A stretch of DNA of 64,000 nt from NCBI RefSeq assembly GCF_002741055.1, contig NZ_CP016809.1, positions 4,752,501-4,816,500 of the forward strand, given 5' to 3'. The position numbers and the translations under genes were made by a program. Below the pieces are notes generated by a model. That model was not told the origin of the DNA. It did no database searches and worked only from the letters and a program-made list of their open reading frames with translations. Positions 34,009 through 42,908 of this stretch are shown piece after piece (positions within the stretch are counted from its first letter, which is position 1; the number at the start of each line of letters is the position of its first letter). Origin of the DNA: Paenibacillus ihbetae (GTDB lineage: Bacteria; Bacillota; Bacilli; Paenibacillales; Paenibacillaceae).

Positions 34009-35334
34009 ATGGCGATTCTGATGAATTTTAAAGAGTGTGCTGCATTCTGCAGCTTCGATGTTCTGCCTGAGGGTCTGGAAGCAAAGTTCAACATGTATAC
34101 ACCGAACAACAATTCCGAGCTTATCCCGCGAACATACCTCTCCGAGCTCTTCGAGTCCTATCAAGTACCTAATCATCTCCGACAGCGGCTTGTAGAAGGC
34201 ATCGAGGAGATCGAGCAAAACGACGTATTGTTTCACTTCACCAAATTTTTGGTGGAGGACATGTGTTCCGCGCGCGAGCGGTGCGACGAGACACCTTACT
34301 CGAATATGACGCCGGGTTGCATGAGACACCATGGAGATCTCTATTCCTTCCTACTGCTGCTCGCCTGTGTCGTTCCGTCCATGAACAAGCTGCGGCGGCG
34401 TTCAGTGCCCCAAGCGTACTACGAGCACATCCCGCATCAGCCGCTGAAGCATCAATTGGAAAAATTGGCGCTCTACGGCGATCCTAAGGTTCATGATTTT
34501 CCATGGGTGATGAATTTCTACACCTGCTCCATCTTTCTGTTAGACCGGTTCTATTTCATCCCCTACCGATTCGGGGACCCGTTCACGATGTTTCGGCAGG
34601 TGGGTACGCGAGAGGTGATAGCGCTTCGGCATGCAGGGGAAGAGTTTCGCAGCGACGGACAACGAAACGGCATCAACGATGTGATTGACGTGGAAGGGAG
34701 CTTCACTTCGGAGTGGCATGAGAACGATACCTTCATCATTGCCAACCGGATCAATCCGATGGGATTCGTGGAACGAGAAACGACGCCGATCCTGAAGCAG
34801 GAGTGGGAGCGGGTCCTGGAAGTGGGGGATACGCTTCTCGCCTTGCATATACCGTCGGGTCCAGGCTATACGCCGGAGCGGGTTAAGCAATCCATGGCCA
34901 TGGCGCTTGAATTTTACGACCGATTTTTCCCCGAGCTGTCAATCAAGGGTTTCTGGAGCTCGAGCTGGCTTTACGATACCCGGTTATCGCTTATTTTGGA
35001 CAGTGAAAAAAGCAATATCGTCCGCGTTCAACGGCAGTTTTACAATTATCCGACATTGGAGGGGGACGGCATGCTGCGCTATGAAGTCTTTGGCGATTGG
35101 AAGGCGGACCCGGTCGGCAGCCCCGTCGAGCTGACGACTTCTCTGCAGCGGGCCGCGGCCGGATATATGAAGGCAGGGGCAAGGTTCAACACGCTGAGCA
35201 TGGTGGTGCTTAGGGAGGATGTTCCGCGGATCGGCAGCATGCCATATATAACGGATGCAGACCGGAAGCGGTTCCTGCAAACCGTGGACAGCCACTTGCC
35301 GAAACGTTCCGGTCGTATCCCGCAGGAAGAATAA
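34009..35334 (+). CDS. GNAT-like acyltransferase domain protein (NAT_N/GNAT_C type)
   Basis: About 441 residues from the start I prefer. The C-terminal half fits the GNAT-like acyltransferase C-terminal family: LALHIPSGPGYTPERVKQSM, FYDRFFPE, then the hallmark WSSSWLYDTRLSLIL. The N-terminal half fits its partner N-acyltransferase domain (FYTCSIFLLDRFYFIPYRFG). The assignment rests on remembered family motifs; no substrate is known. An ATG at 34009 has GGGGG about 10 bases upstream; one at 33961 has no ribosome site. It is first in an operon with a Gfo/Idh dehydrogenase and a sugar importer, which suggests acylation or deacylation of an imported sugar derivative. Confidence 0.75.
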   Translation: MAILMNFKECAAFCSFDVLPEGLEAKFNMYTPNNNSELIPRTYLSELFESYQVPNHLRQRLVEGIEEIEQNDVLFHFTKFLVEDMCSARERCDETPYSNMTPGCMRHHGDLYSFLLLLACVVPSMNKLRRRSVPQAYYEHIPHQPLKHQLEKLALYGDPKVHDFPWVMNFYTCSIFLLDRFYFIPYRFGDPFTMFRQVGTREVIALRHAGEEFRSDGQRNGINDVIDVEGSFTSEWHENDTFIIANRINPMGFVERETTPILKQEWERVLEVGDTLLALHIPSGPGYTPERVKQSMAMALEFYDRFFPELSIKGFWSSSWLYDTRLSLILDSEKSNIVRVQRQFYNYPTLEGDGMLRYEVFGDWKADPVGSPVELTTSLQRAAAGYMKAGARFNTLSMVVLREDVPRIGSMPYITDADRKRFLQTVDSHLPKRSGRIPQEE

Positions 35335-35399
35335 AATGAGGCAGGCGCGATTGCAGAGAACGAGTTTAGACAAAATACGAATCGCTGGAGGTAATGGAG

Positions 35400-36659
35400 T
35401 TGAAACTGGCATTAATCGGAGCAGGACAACGAGGCATGATCTATGCAAGGCATGCTCATCAAAGTGACGAGATCGCCGCGGTGGTCGAGCCGGACTTCGC
35501 GAGAAGAAAGGCGGCTGCGGACGAGTTCCGGATTCCGCCGGAGCGGCAATTTGCATCCATTGAAGAATTTTATCGATTAGGGAGCATTTGCGACGCCGTC
35601 ATCATCTCTTCCATGGACCGGGATCATTATGCCCAAACGATGGCTGCGCTTGAGCTTGGCTATGATATTTTGCTCGAAAAGCCCATTTCGCCAAGTCCCG
35701 AAGAATGCATGAGAATTCAGGAAAAAGCCGGCGAAAAGGGCCGGAAAGTGATTGTATGCCATGTGCTGAGATACACGAATTTTTTTATGGAGATTAAGAA
35801 AATCATCGATAGCGGGGAACTCGGCAAGGTCGTCACCATTCAGCATAACGAGAATATCGGCAATTTCCATATGGCCCATTCCTTTGTCAGGGGCAATTGG
35901 AGGAGAAGCGATCTGGCCAGCCCGATCATTATGCAGAAATCCTGCCACGATATGGATGTTTTATCCTGGCTCGTGGACAGCGGCGCAAAGCGGATCTCTT
36001 CTTACGGGGATCTCGCTTATTTTAAAGAGGAGAATGCACCGGAAGGCAGCGCTGATCGATGCTTGGACTGCAAGGTTGCCGCGGATTGCCGCTTCGATGC
36101 AAGAAAAGCCTATCTGCCCGTTCGAGGGCAATGGCCGGCTACGGTCGTTTCGGCTGATCAATCGGAAGAGGGGCTGCTTAAGGAGCTCGAAACAAGCCCT
36201 TACGGACGCTGCGTGTATCGGATGGATAATGATGTGTGCGATCATCAGGTAACCCTGATCGAGTTCAAGAACGGGGTAACGGCGACCTTTAACTTAAGCG
36301 GATTTACCAATAAAATGTACCGCACCATCAAAATCATGTGCGAGCACGGTGAAATTCGGGGCGATGATACCTTGAATGTCATCGAGGTCACTCGATTTAA
36401 CTCCAATATGGCCGAAGCCCAGCAGCAAACCGTCATTCGGCCGGCTGCCGTAAGCGGTGGGCACAACGGCGGTGATACGGGGCTGATGATCGATTTTCTG
36501 GAGAATTTGAAAAACCCTGATTTCAGCAGCAGATCCTCCATCGAAATGTCGGTAGAGAGCCACATCATGGCCTATGCTGCGGAAGAGGCGAGAATGACCG
36601 GTGCCGTAATCGATATGGATGAGCTTAAGGCGAAGCTGCGGCAAAGCATTACAGCCTAA
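35400..36659 (+). CDS. Gfo/Idh/MocA-family oxidoreductase
   Basis: 419 residues. N-terminal Rossmann domain with GAGQRG (residues 8-13) and the family's LLEKPIS block, which carries the catalytic Lys of the EKP motif. The second domain holds HNENIGNFHMAHSFVRGNWR and KSCHDMDVL, typical of this class. A cysteine cluster (CLDCKVAADC, then GRCVY and NDVCDH) marks a subfamily and may bind a metal or structure the loop. It oxidises or reduces a sugar or inositol-like substrate with NAD(P). A TTG at 35400 follows GGAGGT by 7 bases; an ATG two codons earlier is too close to that site. Confidence 0.9.
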   Translation: MKLALIGAGQRGMIYARHAHQSDEIAAVVEPDFARRKAAADEFRIPPERQFASIEEFYRLGSICDAVIISSMDRDHYAQTMAALELGYDILLEKPISPSPEECMRIQEKAGEKGRKVIVCHVLRYTNFFMEIKKIIDSGELGKVVTIQHNENIGNFHMAHSFVRGNWRRSDLASPIIMQKSCHDMDVLSWLVDSGAKRISSYGDLAYFKEENAPEGSADRCLDCKVAADCRFDARKAYLPVRGQWPATVVSADQSEEGLLKELETSPYGRCVYRMDNDVCDHQVTLIEFKNGVTATFNLSGFTNKMYRTIKIMCEHGEIRGDDTLNVIEVTRFNSNMAEAQQQTVIRPAAVSGGHNGGDTGLMIDFLENLKNPDFSSRSSIEMSVESHIMAYAAEEARMTGAVIDMDELKAKLRQSITA

Positions 36660-36693
36660 TCGTTCGAAATGCAAAGTTAAAGGTGGTGAGGGG

Positions 36694-37620
36694 ATGGGCT
36701 CCGTCGTTAAGGGGTTTCTCCATGAAATCAAGAAAAATCGAATTCTGTATCTCATGTGCGTGCCAGCGCTTATCGTGCTGATCATGTTCTCGTACATCCC
36801 TTTTGCGGGCGTATGGATGGCTTTTACCGATTTTAATGTGGTGGACGGGATCTTCGGCAGCAAGTTCGTGGGGCTGGACAACTTCAAATTCTTTTTCTCG
36901 GAGAACAGCATGGGGTGGAAGGTGATCTACAACACGCTGTATATCAACTTCTTCGGTCTTATATTGGGGATCGTCGTCCCGGTGAGCATAGCCGTCCTGC
37001 TTCAGGAAATCCGGCATAAGGCTTACAAAAAAATCGCCCAAAGCATGATGTTCTTTCCCTACTTCTTATCTTGGGTCGTCGTGGGTGCGATTCTGTACGG
37101 CATCTTTTCCACGGATGTGGGCGTTGCCAACAACATTTTGGAGTTCTTTGGAGCCGAGCCGATCAGGTGGTACTCGGAGCCGAAGTATTGGAAATGGATT
37201 ATCATTCTGTCGAGCGTCTGGAAATGGAGCGGGTACAATTCCATTATCTATTTGGCGGCGATGTCCAATTTCGACGGGAGCTTGTACGAAGCGGCTAAAG
37301 TCGATGGAGCCAGCAAATTGCAGCGGATTTTTTACTTGACCGTTCCTATGTTGAAACCGACGATCATCGTCTTAACCCTGCTCAGCGTGGGAAGGATCTT
37401 CTATGGCGACTTCGGGATGATTTACGGCATCGTTGGCAACAACCCGGTCCTGGCCGATGAGGTAACGGTCATCGATACCTATGTATATCAGTCCATGCGG
37501 ACGCTGGGCTTCTCTTACGCGACGGCCATCGGATTGTTTCAGTCCCTGATGGGGTTAATCCTGATTACGGCTGCCAATCAATCGGCTAAGAAAATAAATG
37601 ACGGAGAGGGTCTGTTTTAA
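36694..37620 (+). CDS. Sugar ABC transporter permease, LplB type
   Basis: 308 residues. First helix YLMCVPALIVLIMFSYIPF, then VWMAFTDFNVVDGIFGSKFV. EAA loop LYEAAKVDGASKLQRIFYL with VPMLKP after it. The ATG at 36694 has AAAGGTGGTG upstream; an earlier ATG lies inside the dehydrogenase gene. Its stop overlaps the next permease's ATG by one base, so the two subunits are made in equal amounts. The imported compound is presumably the substrate of the acyltransferase and dehydrogenase encoded before it. Confidence 0.93.
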   Translation: MGSVVKGFLHEIKKNRILYLMCVPALIVLIMFSYIPFAGVWMAFTDFNVVDGIFGSKFVGLDNFKFFFSENSMGWKVIYNTLYINFFGLILGIVVPVSIAVLLQEIRHKAYKKIAQSMMFFPYFLSWVVVGAILYGIFSTDVGVANNILEFFGAEPIRWYSEPKYWKWIIILSSVWKWSGYNSIIYLAAMSNFDGSLYEAAKVDGASKLQRIFYLTVPMLKPTIIVLTLLSVGRIFYGDFGMIYGIVGNNPVLADEVTVIDTYVYQSMRTLGFSYATAIGLFQSLMGLILITAANQSAKKINDGEGLF

Positions 37621-38516
37621 TGATTGGAAAGAATCGATTGCTCGGCGATAAGCTGGTCATCGCCTTTGCCTACGGTTTCGTCGGCTTATTCGCACTCGTT
37701 TGTCTGTATCCTCTTGTTTTAACCTTAAGCGTATCCTTTTCTTCAGAGCAGGCCGTCGCAAGAAACGGCTATTCCATCCTCCCCATGAGCCCTACCTGGG
37801 ATACCTACAAATACATCTTCGTTAACAGCGGCATGAAAATACTGAAATCCTACGGCGTGACGATCTTCATCACGGTTGCGGGAACGACGGGCGCCCTGCT
37901 CCTTACGAGCCTGATTGCATTTTCCCTGTCCGTCAAAAAGCTCAAATACCGCAATGTGCTGGCCTTTATCAGCAATTTTACGATTATTTTCTCAGCAGGC
38001 TTAATCCCGTGGTACATGGTGAGCGTTAATTACTACGGATTAAAGGACAGCATTCTGGCCCTCATTCTGCCTTCCATCTTCAGCGTCTGGAATATGTTTC
38101 TTATGCGCACGTATTTTGCGAGCATCTCGACATCGCTTTATGAGGCTGCGGAGATGGACGGCGCCAATTATTTTACGATCTATATGAGAATAGCCCTCCC
38201 GTTAAGCAAGACCGCACTGCTTACGGTCGGTTTAATGTATGCGCTTCAATATTGGAATGATTGGTGGCATGCGCTCATCTTCATTCAGGATCAGGATTTA
38301 TTTCCGCTGCAATATTACCTTTACAACATTCTGTCTAACGTCAACGCGGTCAGCTCAGGGCGCATTCCGTCCGGTGCATCAGGCAGCATTACGCTGCCTG
38401 CGGAGACCGTGAAAATGGCCGTTACGGTCATTACGATCGGGCCGATCATTTTCCTGTATCCCTTCGTTCAGAAATACTTCGTGCACGGGATTATGGCCGG
38501 TGCAGTCAAGGAATAG
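37620..38516 (+). CDS. Sugar ABC transporter permease, YtcP type
   Basis: 298 residues, with a start that overlaps the preceding stop (TAATG). The EAA loop is LYEAAEMDGANYFTIYMRI with LPLSKT after it. The insert SGRIPSGASGSITLP before the last helix and the C-terminal KYFVHGIMAGAVK fit the YtcP subfamily. It partners the LplB-type permease encoded upstream. The binding-protein gene follows after 72 bases. Confidence 0.93.
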   Translation: MIGKNRLLGDKLVIAFAYGFVGLFALVCLYPLVLTLSVSFSSEQAVARNGYSILPMSPTWDTYKYIFVNSGMKILKSYGVTIFITVAGTTGALLLTSLIAFSLSVKKLKYRNVLAFISNFTIIFSAGLIPWYMVSVNYYGLKDSILALILPSIFSVWNMFLMRTYFASISTSLYEAAEMDGANYFTIYMRIALPLSKTALLTVGLMYALQYWNDWWHALIFIQDQDLFPLQYYLYNILSNVNAVSSGRIPSGASGSITLPAETVKMAVTVITIGPIIFLYPFVQKYFVHGIMAGAVKE

Positions 38517-38588
38517 ACGGCACCTGCGCGGTTACTGCCGATTCAGGCTTTACATAGATGAATTTTGTTTATTTGGGGAGGGTCTTAA

Positions 38589-40049
38589 ATGATGGCAAGG
38601 AAAATGCTGATCTTGTTGGCCTTATTGATCGCATCCGTATCGGTTTTAGCAGGATGCGGCGGCGGGAAAGAGGGGGAGGCCGCGCTCGAAACCGTGACGA
38701 TTCTGTACCCAGGCGAGCGAAGCGATCGGATGGATGAATTTCTTCAGAAGGAATTTGCCGACAAAATGGCGTCCGAGCTCGGCTTGAAGGTGGAAGTCGT
38801 ATTCGTGCCTTGGGCCCAGTATTGGGAGCAGAAAGATATCATGCTGGCGGCCAATGAACCCATCGATTTATATTGGGACGGCCTTCCGGATCTGTCGACT
38901 ATCGTAAACAAGAAGCAAGCCATGGCGCTGGATGATTTGATTCAGCAGCACGGTAAGGATATGTTAAAGGTGCTGCCGAAGGAGCAGCTTCAAGGAGCAA
39001 CGATTGACGGAAAGGTCTATGGCATTCCATCGGCATACGCGCCGTCCTCCGCGATGTATCAGCTGGTCGCTGTTCGTCAGGATATCCTTGAAGCCGTAGG
39101 AATGACGGAGGTGAAGACCCCGGACGATTTGAAAGAATTCGCAGCAAAGGCGAAAGAGAAGTTTCCTGAAATGAAAGGGCCGGCGGATATTATATTCAAG
39201 CCGTTAACCCGCTACTTTGCCGATGAACAATATAACTGGATCGCGGTCGAGGATTTGGTGGTATTCGGGGAAGACAGTAAGAAAGCGTACAGCTATTATG
39301 AAACCGAGGCGTTCCAAGAGGTTGCCAAGTTTAACCGCAGCATGTATGACGGCGGGTTATATACGGAGGATCTGACAATTAAATACAACGAAAGAGATTC
39401 CCGCATGCAGACAGGATTGTACTTATGGGTAGAAGGCTCCTTGGGCAAAGAAATGGAAATTATCGATGCCGTCAAGGCGAATGCTCCGGAAGCCGAAATT
39501 AAAACTTATCTGTTAGCCGAAGAGAAACCGCGATATGTTACGGCGGCGGGCGGGGAAGTTCTAGGTATGCCGGTAAACGCTCCAAATCCGGAAGGCGCCA
39601 TGAAATTTATCAACTGGATTTACAAGTCGCAGGACAATTATTTGTTCGCCTTGTATGGCGTCGAAGGCAGGGATTACGAAATCGTGGACGGACGAATCAA
39701 AAAGCTGACCGCTAGCGAATTTTTCTATGAGTGGATGTTCAGAAACCAAAATTATCAATTGTTCGGGCCGGAAGTGGCCCAGGCGTCCATTGATCAATAT
39801 AAAAGCTGGGACGACGATGCCGTCCGATCCGCCTCATTAGGGTTCCGGTTCAATAATGAAAACGTCAAGCTCATCGAGACAGCCCTGAAGGAAGTAGCAG
39901 GCAAGGATATGGCCGCGATCCGTTCCGGTTTCGTGGATTTCGAAACGGAATATCCAAAGGCGATCGAGAAGCTGAAAGCGGCGGGCATTGATGAATATGT
40001 AGCTGAAGTTCAGCGTCAGCTGGACGATTTCTTGGCGAACCAAAAATAA
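38589..40049 (+). CDS. Extracellular solute-binding lipoprotein
   Basis: 486 residues with a lipoprotein signal (MMARKMLILL, VLAGC) and a Gly/Lys/Glu linker. The mature domain has VEVVFVPWAQYWEQKDIMLA, GKVYGIPSAYAPSS and a long C-terminal helical part (FETEYPKAIEKLKAAGID). Length and arrangement place it with large binding proteins for LplB/YtcP permeases. GGGGAGGG lies 7 bases before the start. It is last in the operon and ends at a strong terminator. Confidence 0.92.
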   Translation: MMARKMLILLALLIASVSVLAGCGGGKEGEAALETVTILYPGERSDRMDEFLQKEFADKMASELGLKVEVVFVPWAQYWEQKDIMLAANEPIDLYWDGLPDLSTIVNKKQAMALDDLIQQHGKDMLKVLPKEQLQGATIDGKVYGIPSAYAPSSAMYQLVAVRQDILEAVGMTEVKTPDDLKEFAAKAKEKFPEMKGPADIIFKPLTRYFADEQYNWIAVEDLVVFGEDSKKAYSYYETEAFQEVAKFNRSMYDGGLYTEDLTIKYNERDSRMQTGLYLWVEGSLGKEMEIIDAVKANAPEAEIKTYLLAEEKPRYVTAAGGEVLGMPVNAPNPEGAMKFINWIYKSQDNYLFALYGVEGRDYEIVDGRIKKLTASEFFYEWMFRNQNYQLFGPEVAQASIDQYKSWDDDAVRSASLGFRFNNENVKLIETALKEVAGKDMAAIRSGFVDFETEYPKAIEKLKAAGIDEYVAEVQRQLDDFLANQK

Positions 40050-40059
40050 AGAACATGGA

Positions 40060-40102
40060 AACGACTCAAGGGATGTTTAAATCCGGCTTGAGTCGTTTTT
40101 TT
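40060..40102 (+). terminator. Strong terminator of the acyltransferase-importer operon
   Basis: AACGACTCAAG (40060-40070) pairs perfectly with CTTGAGTCGTT (40087-40097), then a T-run. Confidence 0.9.
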
Positions 40103-40143
40103 CATCATGCGTATCCGGCAGTTCCGGGGATAGTTAAGGGTGC

Positions 40144-41160
40144 TTACCGGCCCTGCAAAACATCGAGAATCGTATCGACGACGAGCTCCGGCTGATCATG
40201 AATGACCATGTGGCCGCTTTGTTCGGCGACGATCAATCGGCTGTCGGTCGAAATATCCAGCATCTTTCGCTGCCCGGCCTGCCATATCTCCTCAAGCTTC
40301 CGACCGCCGGCTTCCGAAATGCCCGCTTGGGCATAATCCTGAGGGAGCCCCCGGGCGATCACCCGCACCGGCAACGAACCCAAATGCTGCCCCCGAATGG
40401 CATCTTCAGTCGTATGAGCCAGCTCCGCCTCCTCTTCCTTCGCTTCGAAGTAGCTCGGCTGTGCAATGACATTGATAAATGGTCCGCGATCTTCCTCGGC
40501 TACGAGACCTTTCAGCAAATCGTCCTGGAACAGGCGCAGAATGCCGGACTGCTTGAGCAGCTTGAGCGTGGAGGCCGGCGGGTTGCCGGCAAAATTCTCC
40601 GCTTCCAGTATCGCTTGGGTATCCCTGGCGTCATCCTCGGGTCTCGCATCGATCAGCACCAGGCCCATCACCTCATCCGAGTAGGTCTCGGCGAACAGCC
40701 GGGCATACATCCCGCCCAAAGAATGACCGACCATAAGGTAGGGACCCTCGATATTTTCCTGCTTCAAAGCGCGATACAGCTCGCTGACGATTTGATCTCC
40801 GGTGCGTTCGCGGCTTGCCTTCTCGCTCCAGGCATAACCTGCGCGGTCGTAGGTGACGACCGTTGCATACGGGGCAAGCTTGTCCGGAATGTCGCGCCAG
40901 GACAGGCTCGTTTCGCCGCTTCCGGCTTCGAATACAATCGTCGGGGAGCCGCTGCCTGCTTTCACCACATGCAGAGCATAACCGCCGACATCGACCATTT
41001 TGCCCGGAGGCGGGTAATCCTTCGCGGCTTGTTTGGCAGCGATGGACTCATACACGAAGCCGGCGGCGAGCGCCATAACGACAACAGCAAAGATGCTCCC
41101 GAACCCGTATGCAAGCTTTCTCCATATTGAAGCGCTCTTCTTCTTTTTGTCCTTTCCCAT
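40144..41160 (-). CDS. Membrane-anchored alpha/beta hydrolase
   Basis: 338 residues. A basic N-terminus and one membrane helix (about 16-36, FGSIFAVVVMALAAGF) anchor an alpha/beta hydrolase whose domain lies outside or at the membrane. The nucleophile elbow is GHSLGG with Ser147, and the catalytic His317 is in SGHMVIH. The oxyanion-side block VFEAGSGETSLSW and VVTYDRAGYAWS are typical. Substrate unknown: esters, lactones or lipids are all possible. It is divergent from a TetR gene 92 bases away and probably its target. GAGAGG precedes the start. Confidence 0.88.
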   Translation of the reverse strand: MGKDKKKKSASIWRKLAYGFGSIFAVVVMALAAGFVYESIAAKQAAKDYPPPGKMVDVGGYALHVVKAGSGSPTIVFEAGSGETSLSWRDIPDKLAPYATVVTYDRAGYAWSEKASRERTGDQIVSELYRALKQENIEGPYLMVGHSLGGMYARLFAETYSDEVMGLVLIDARPEDDARDTQAILEAENFAGNPPASTLKLLKQSGILRLFQDDLLKGLVAEEDRGPFINVIAQPSYFEAKEEEAELAHTTEDAIRGQHLGSLPVRVIARGLPQDYAQAGISEAGGRKLEEIWQAGQRKMLDISTDSRLIVAEQSGHMVIHDQPELVVDTILDVLQGR

Positions 41161-41207
41161 GGATGGTTCCTCTCCCGATTTTATTTAGTACGATGTACCA
41201 AAAAGGA

Positions 41208-41246
41208 TTTTAACACGTTGTATTAAAAAAGAAAAGGGCGTATAAT
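41208..41246 (+). promoter_or_regulatory. TetR promoter overlapped by a 21-bp operator-like dyad
   Basis: TTGTAT (41218-41223), a 17-bp spacer and TATAAT (41241-41246) form a near-consensus promoter. The dyad TTTTAA-AC/GT-TTAAAA (41208-41228) covers its -35. Transcription would begin at about 41253, which is the A of the TetR start codon. Confidence 0.7.
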
Positions 41247-41252
41247 AGAGCC

Positions 41253-41861
41253 ATGCCAAAAATCGTGAATCATGACACCCAAAGACGCTTGGTCGCAGAG
41301 GCTGCATTAAACGTGATCCGGCGCTCGGGCCTGGAGCAGGCAACCGTACGCCGCATCGCGGAAGAGGCGGGATTGTCCGTCGGTTCCATGCGCCATTATT
41401 TCTCGACGCAGGTTGAGCTGTTTGCCTTTTGCATGAATATGTTCGTCGAGCGGGTCGAGCACAGATTGGAGACATTCGAGCTTCACGGGCCTTTAATGGA
41501 GGACTTGAAGCGGCTGCTGCTGCAATTTCTGCCCGTCGATGAAGAGAGAACGCTGGAAATGGAGGTGTGGTTTGCGTTTCATTCGAAGGCGCTGGTCTAT
41601 CCCGAACTAAGGAAATTAAGCTCGGAAATTCAAGACGGGATCCATAAGGTCTCCCGTTTCGTGGTGGACGAGATCGTCAGGAACCAGCTGGCAAGCCCCG
41701 ACTTGAATATCGATCTGGAGACGGAAAAATTGTTCGCGCTGATCGACGGGCTCGCCATGCATCGCATGATGCAGCCGGATCGGCTGCCTGTGGAAAGGCT
41801 TGAGGCTCTGGTAACCTCCCACCTGGAGTCGCTCTGCGCTCAACAAGGCAAAGGAATATAA
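41253..41861 (+). CDS. TetR-family regulator, probably leaderless
   Basis: 202 residues. N-terminal helix-turn-helix (AALNVIRRSGLEQATVRRI, EEAGLSVGSMRHYF) is complete from this start, and no better start exists downstream. There is no ribosome site before the ATG. Instead the promoter -10 ends 7 bases before it, so the mRNA should start at or very near the ATG. The C-terminal ligand domain is of unknown specificity. It probably represses itself and the divergent hydrolase through the dyad at 41208. The GH43 gene follows 22 bases later and may be in the same transcript. Confidence 0.9.
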   Translation: MPKIVNHDTQRRLVAEAALNVIRRSGLEQATVRRIAEEAGLSVGSMRHYFSTQVELFAFCMNMFVERVEHRLETFELHGPLMEDLKRLLLQFLPVDEERTLEMEVWFAFHSKALVYPELRKLSSEIQDGIHKVSRFVVDEIVRNQLASPDLNIDLETEKLFALIDGLAMHRMMQPDRLPVERLEALVTSHLESLCAQQGKGI

Positions 41862-41883
41862 CCTATCGACAGGAGGAATGAAG

Positions 41884-42798
41884 ATGGCGAAGCATGAAAA
41901 ACGGACGGACGGAAAGCACGCACAGCTTGCTCCTAATCCGATCGTCCCCGGCTGGTATGCGGATCCCGAAGCGAGAATATTTGAAGGGCGGTACTGGATC
42001 TATCCGACATACTCGGCTCCTTATGACGAGCAGACGTTTTTCGATGCGTTCTATTCCGAGGATCTGGCTAAGTGGACGAAGGTGCAGCGCATTTTGGACA
42101 TCGACCGGATTCCTTGGGCGAAGCGGGCATTATGGGCGCCGTCGCCGATCGAACGGAACGGACGGTATTATTTGTACTTTTGCGCCAATGACATTCAGAG
42201 TGATGACGAGTACGGGGGAATCGGCGTCGCCGTCGCCGACAAGCCGGAAGGGCCTTTCCGCGACGCGATCGGCAAGCCGCTGATCGACCGGTTCCATCAT
42301 GGCGCTCAGCCCATCGATCCGCATGTATTCATCGACGATGACGGCACCGCGTATTTGTATTACGGCGGGTGGGGACGCTGCAACGTCGTCAAGCTGAACG
42401 AGGACATGATCAGCCTGGACCGGTTCGAGGACGGCCGCACTTACATCGAGATTACGCCGGACCAATACGTGGAAGGACCGTGCATGATCAAGCGGAAGGG
42501 GCTTTATTATTTCATGTGGGCGGAAGGCGGATGGGGAGGACCGGATTATTCCGTGGCCTATGCCTGCGCATCTTCTCCTCTCGGCCCGTTCGAACGGGTC
42601 GGGAAAATCCTGCAGCAGGATCCGGACGTGGCGACGGGAGCCGGCCATCACGGCTTCATCCAGGCGGGGGAAGAGGAGTGGTACATCGTCTACCATCGCC
42701 GGCCGCTGACGGAGACGGATCGGAATTATCGCGTCCTGTGCTTGGACATCATGGAGTTGTCGGAGGATGGACGGATTTTGCCTGTGAAAATGACGTAA
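41884..42798 (+). CDS. Glycoside hydrolase family 43 enzyme
   Basis: 304 residues, a single five-bladed beta-propeller domain. The three GH43 acidic residues are visible: base Asp27 (WYADPEA), pKa-modulating Asp145 (QPIDPHVF) and acid Glu197 (YVEGPCM). The block KRALWAPSPI is also typical. There is no signal peptide, so it acts inside the cell on imported oligosaccharides. Family 43 mostly removes xylose or arabinose. AGGAGG lies 7 bases before the ATG at 41884. A very strong hairpin that includes the stop codon follows. Confidence 0.92.
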   Translation: MAKHEKRTDGKHAQLAPNPIVPGWYADPEARIFEGRYWIYPTYSAPYDEQTFFDAFYSEDLAKWTKVQRILDIDRIPWAKRALWAPSPIERNGRYYLYFCANDIQSDDEYGGIGVAVADKPEGPFRDAIGKPLIDRFHHGAQPIDPHVFIDDDGTAYLYYGGWGRCNVVKLNEDMISLDRFEDGRTYIEITPDQYVEGPCMIKRKGLYYFMWAEGGWGGPDYSVAYACASSPLGPFERVGKILQQDPDVATGAGHHGFIQAGEEEWYIVYHRRPLTETDRNYRVLCLDIMELSEDGRILPVKMT

Positions 42799-42837
42799 AG
42801 AAGCGCCTGCCGATTTAACGGCAGGCGCTTCTTTACG
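42794..42837. terminator. 19-bp perfect hairpin, bidirectional terminator
   Basis: Arms at 42794-42812 and 42819-42837 are exact complements with loop ATTTAA. The GH43 stop codon (42796-42798) lies in the left arm. It separates the convergent GH43 and P450 genes, though the T-run is short. Confidence 0.85.
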
Positions 42838-42908
42838 GTAAGTCCTGTTGCTAAAAGCGGTGAATGCCGAAGGGCTGGATATGCGCCCGAGAGCGGATGC
42901 GCTGCCCT

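Noticed and set aside
40198..41130. 310-codon plus-strand frame
   Set aside because: Antisense to the alpha/beta hydrolase with its GHSLGG and His motifs; no ribosome site.
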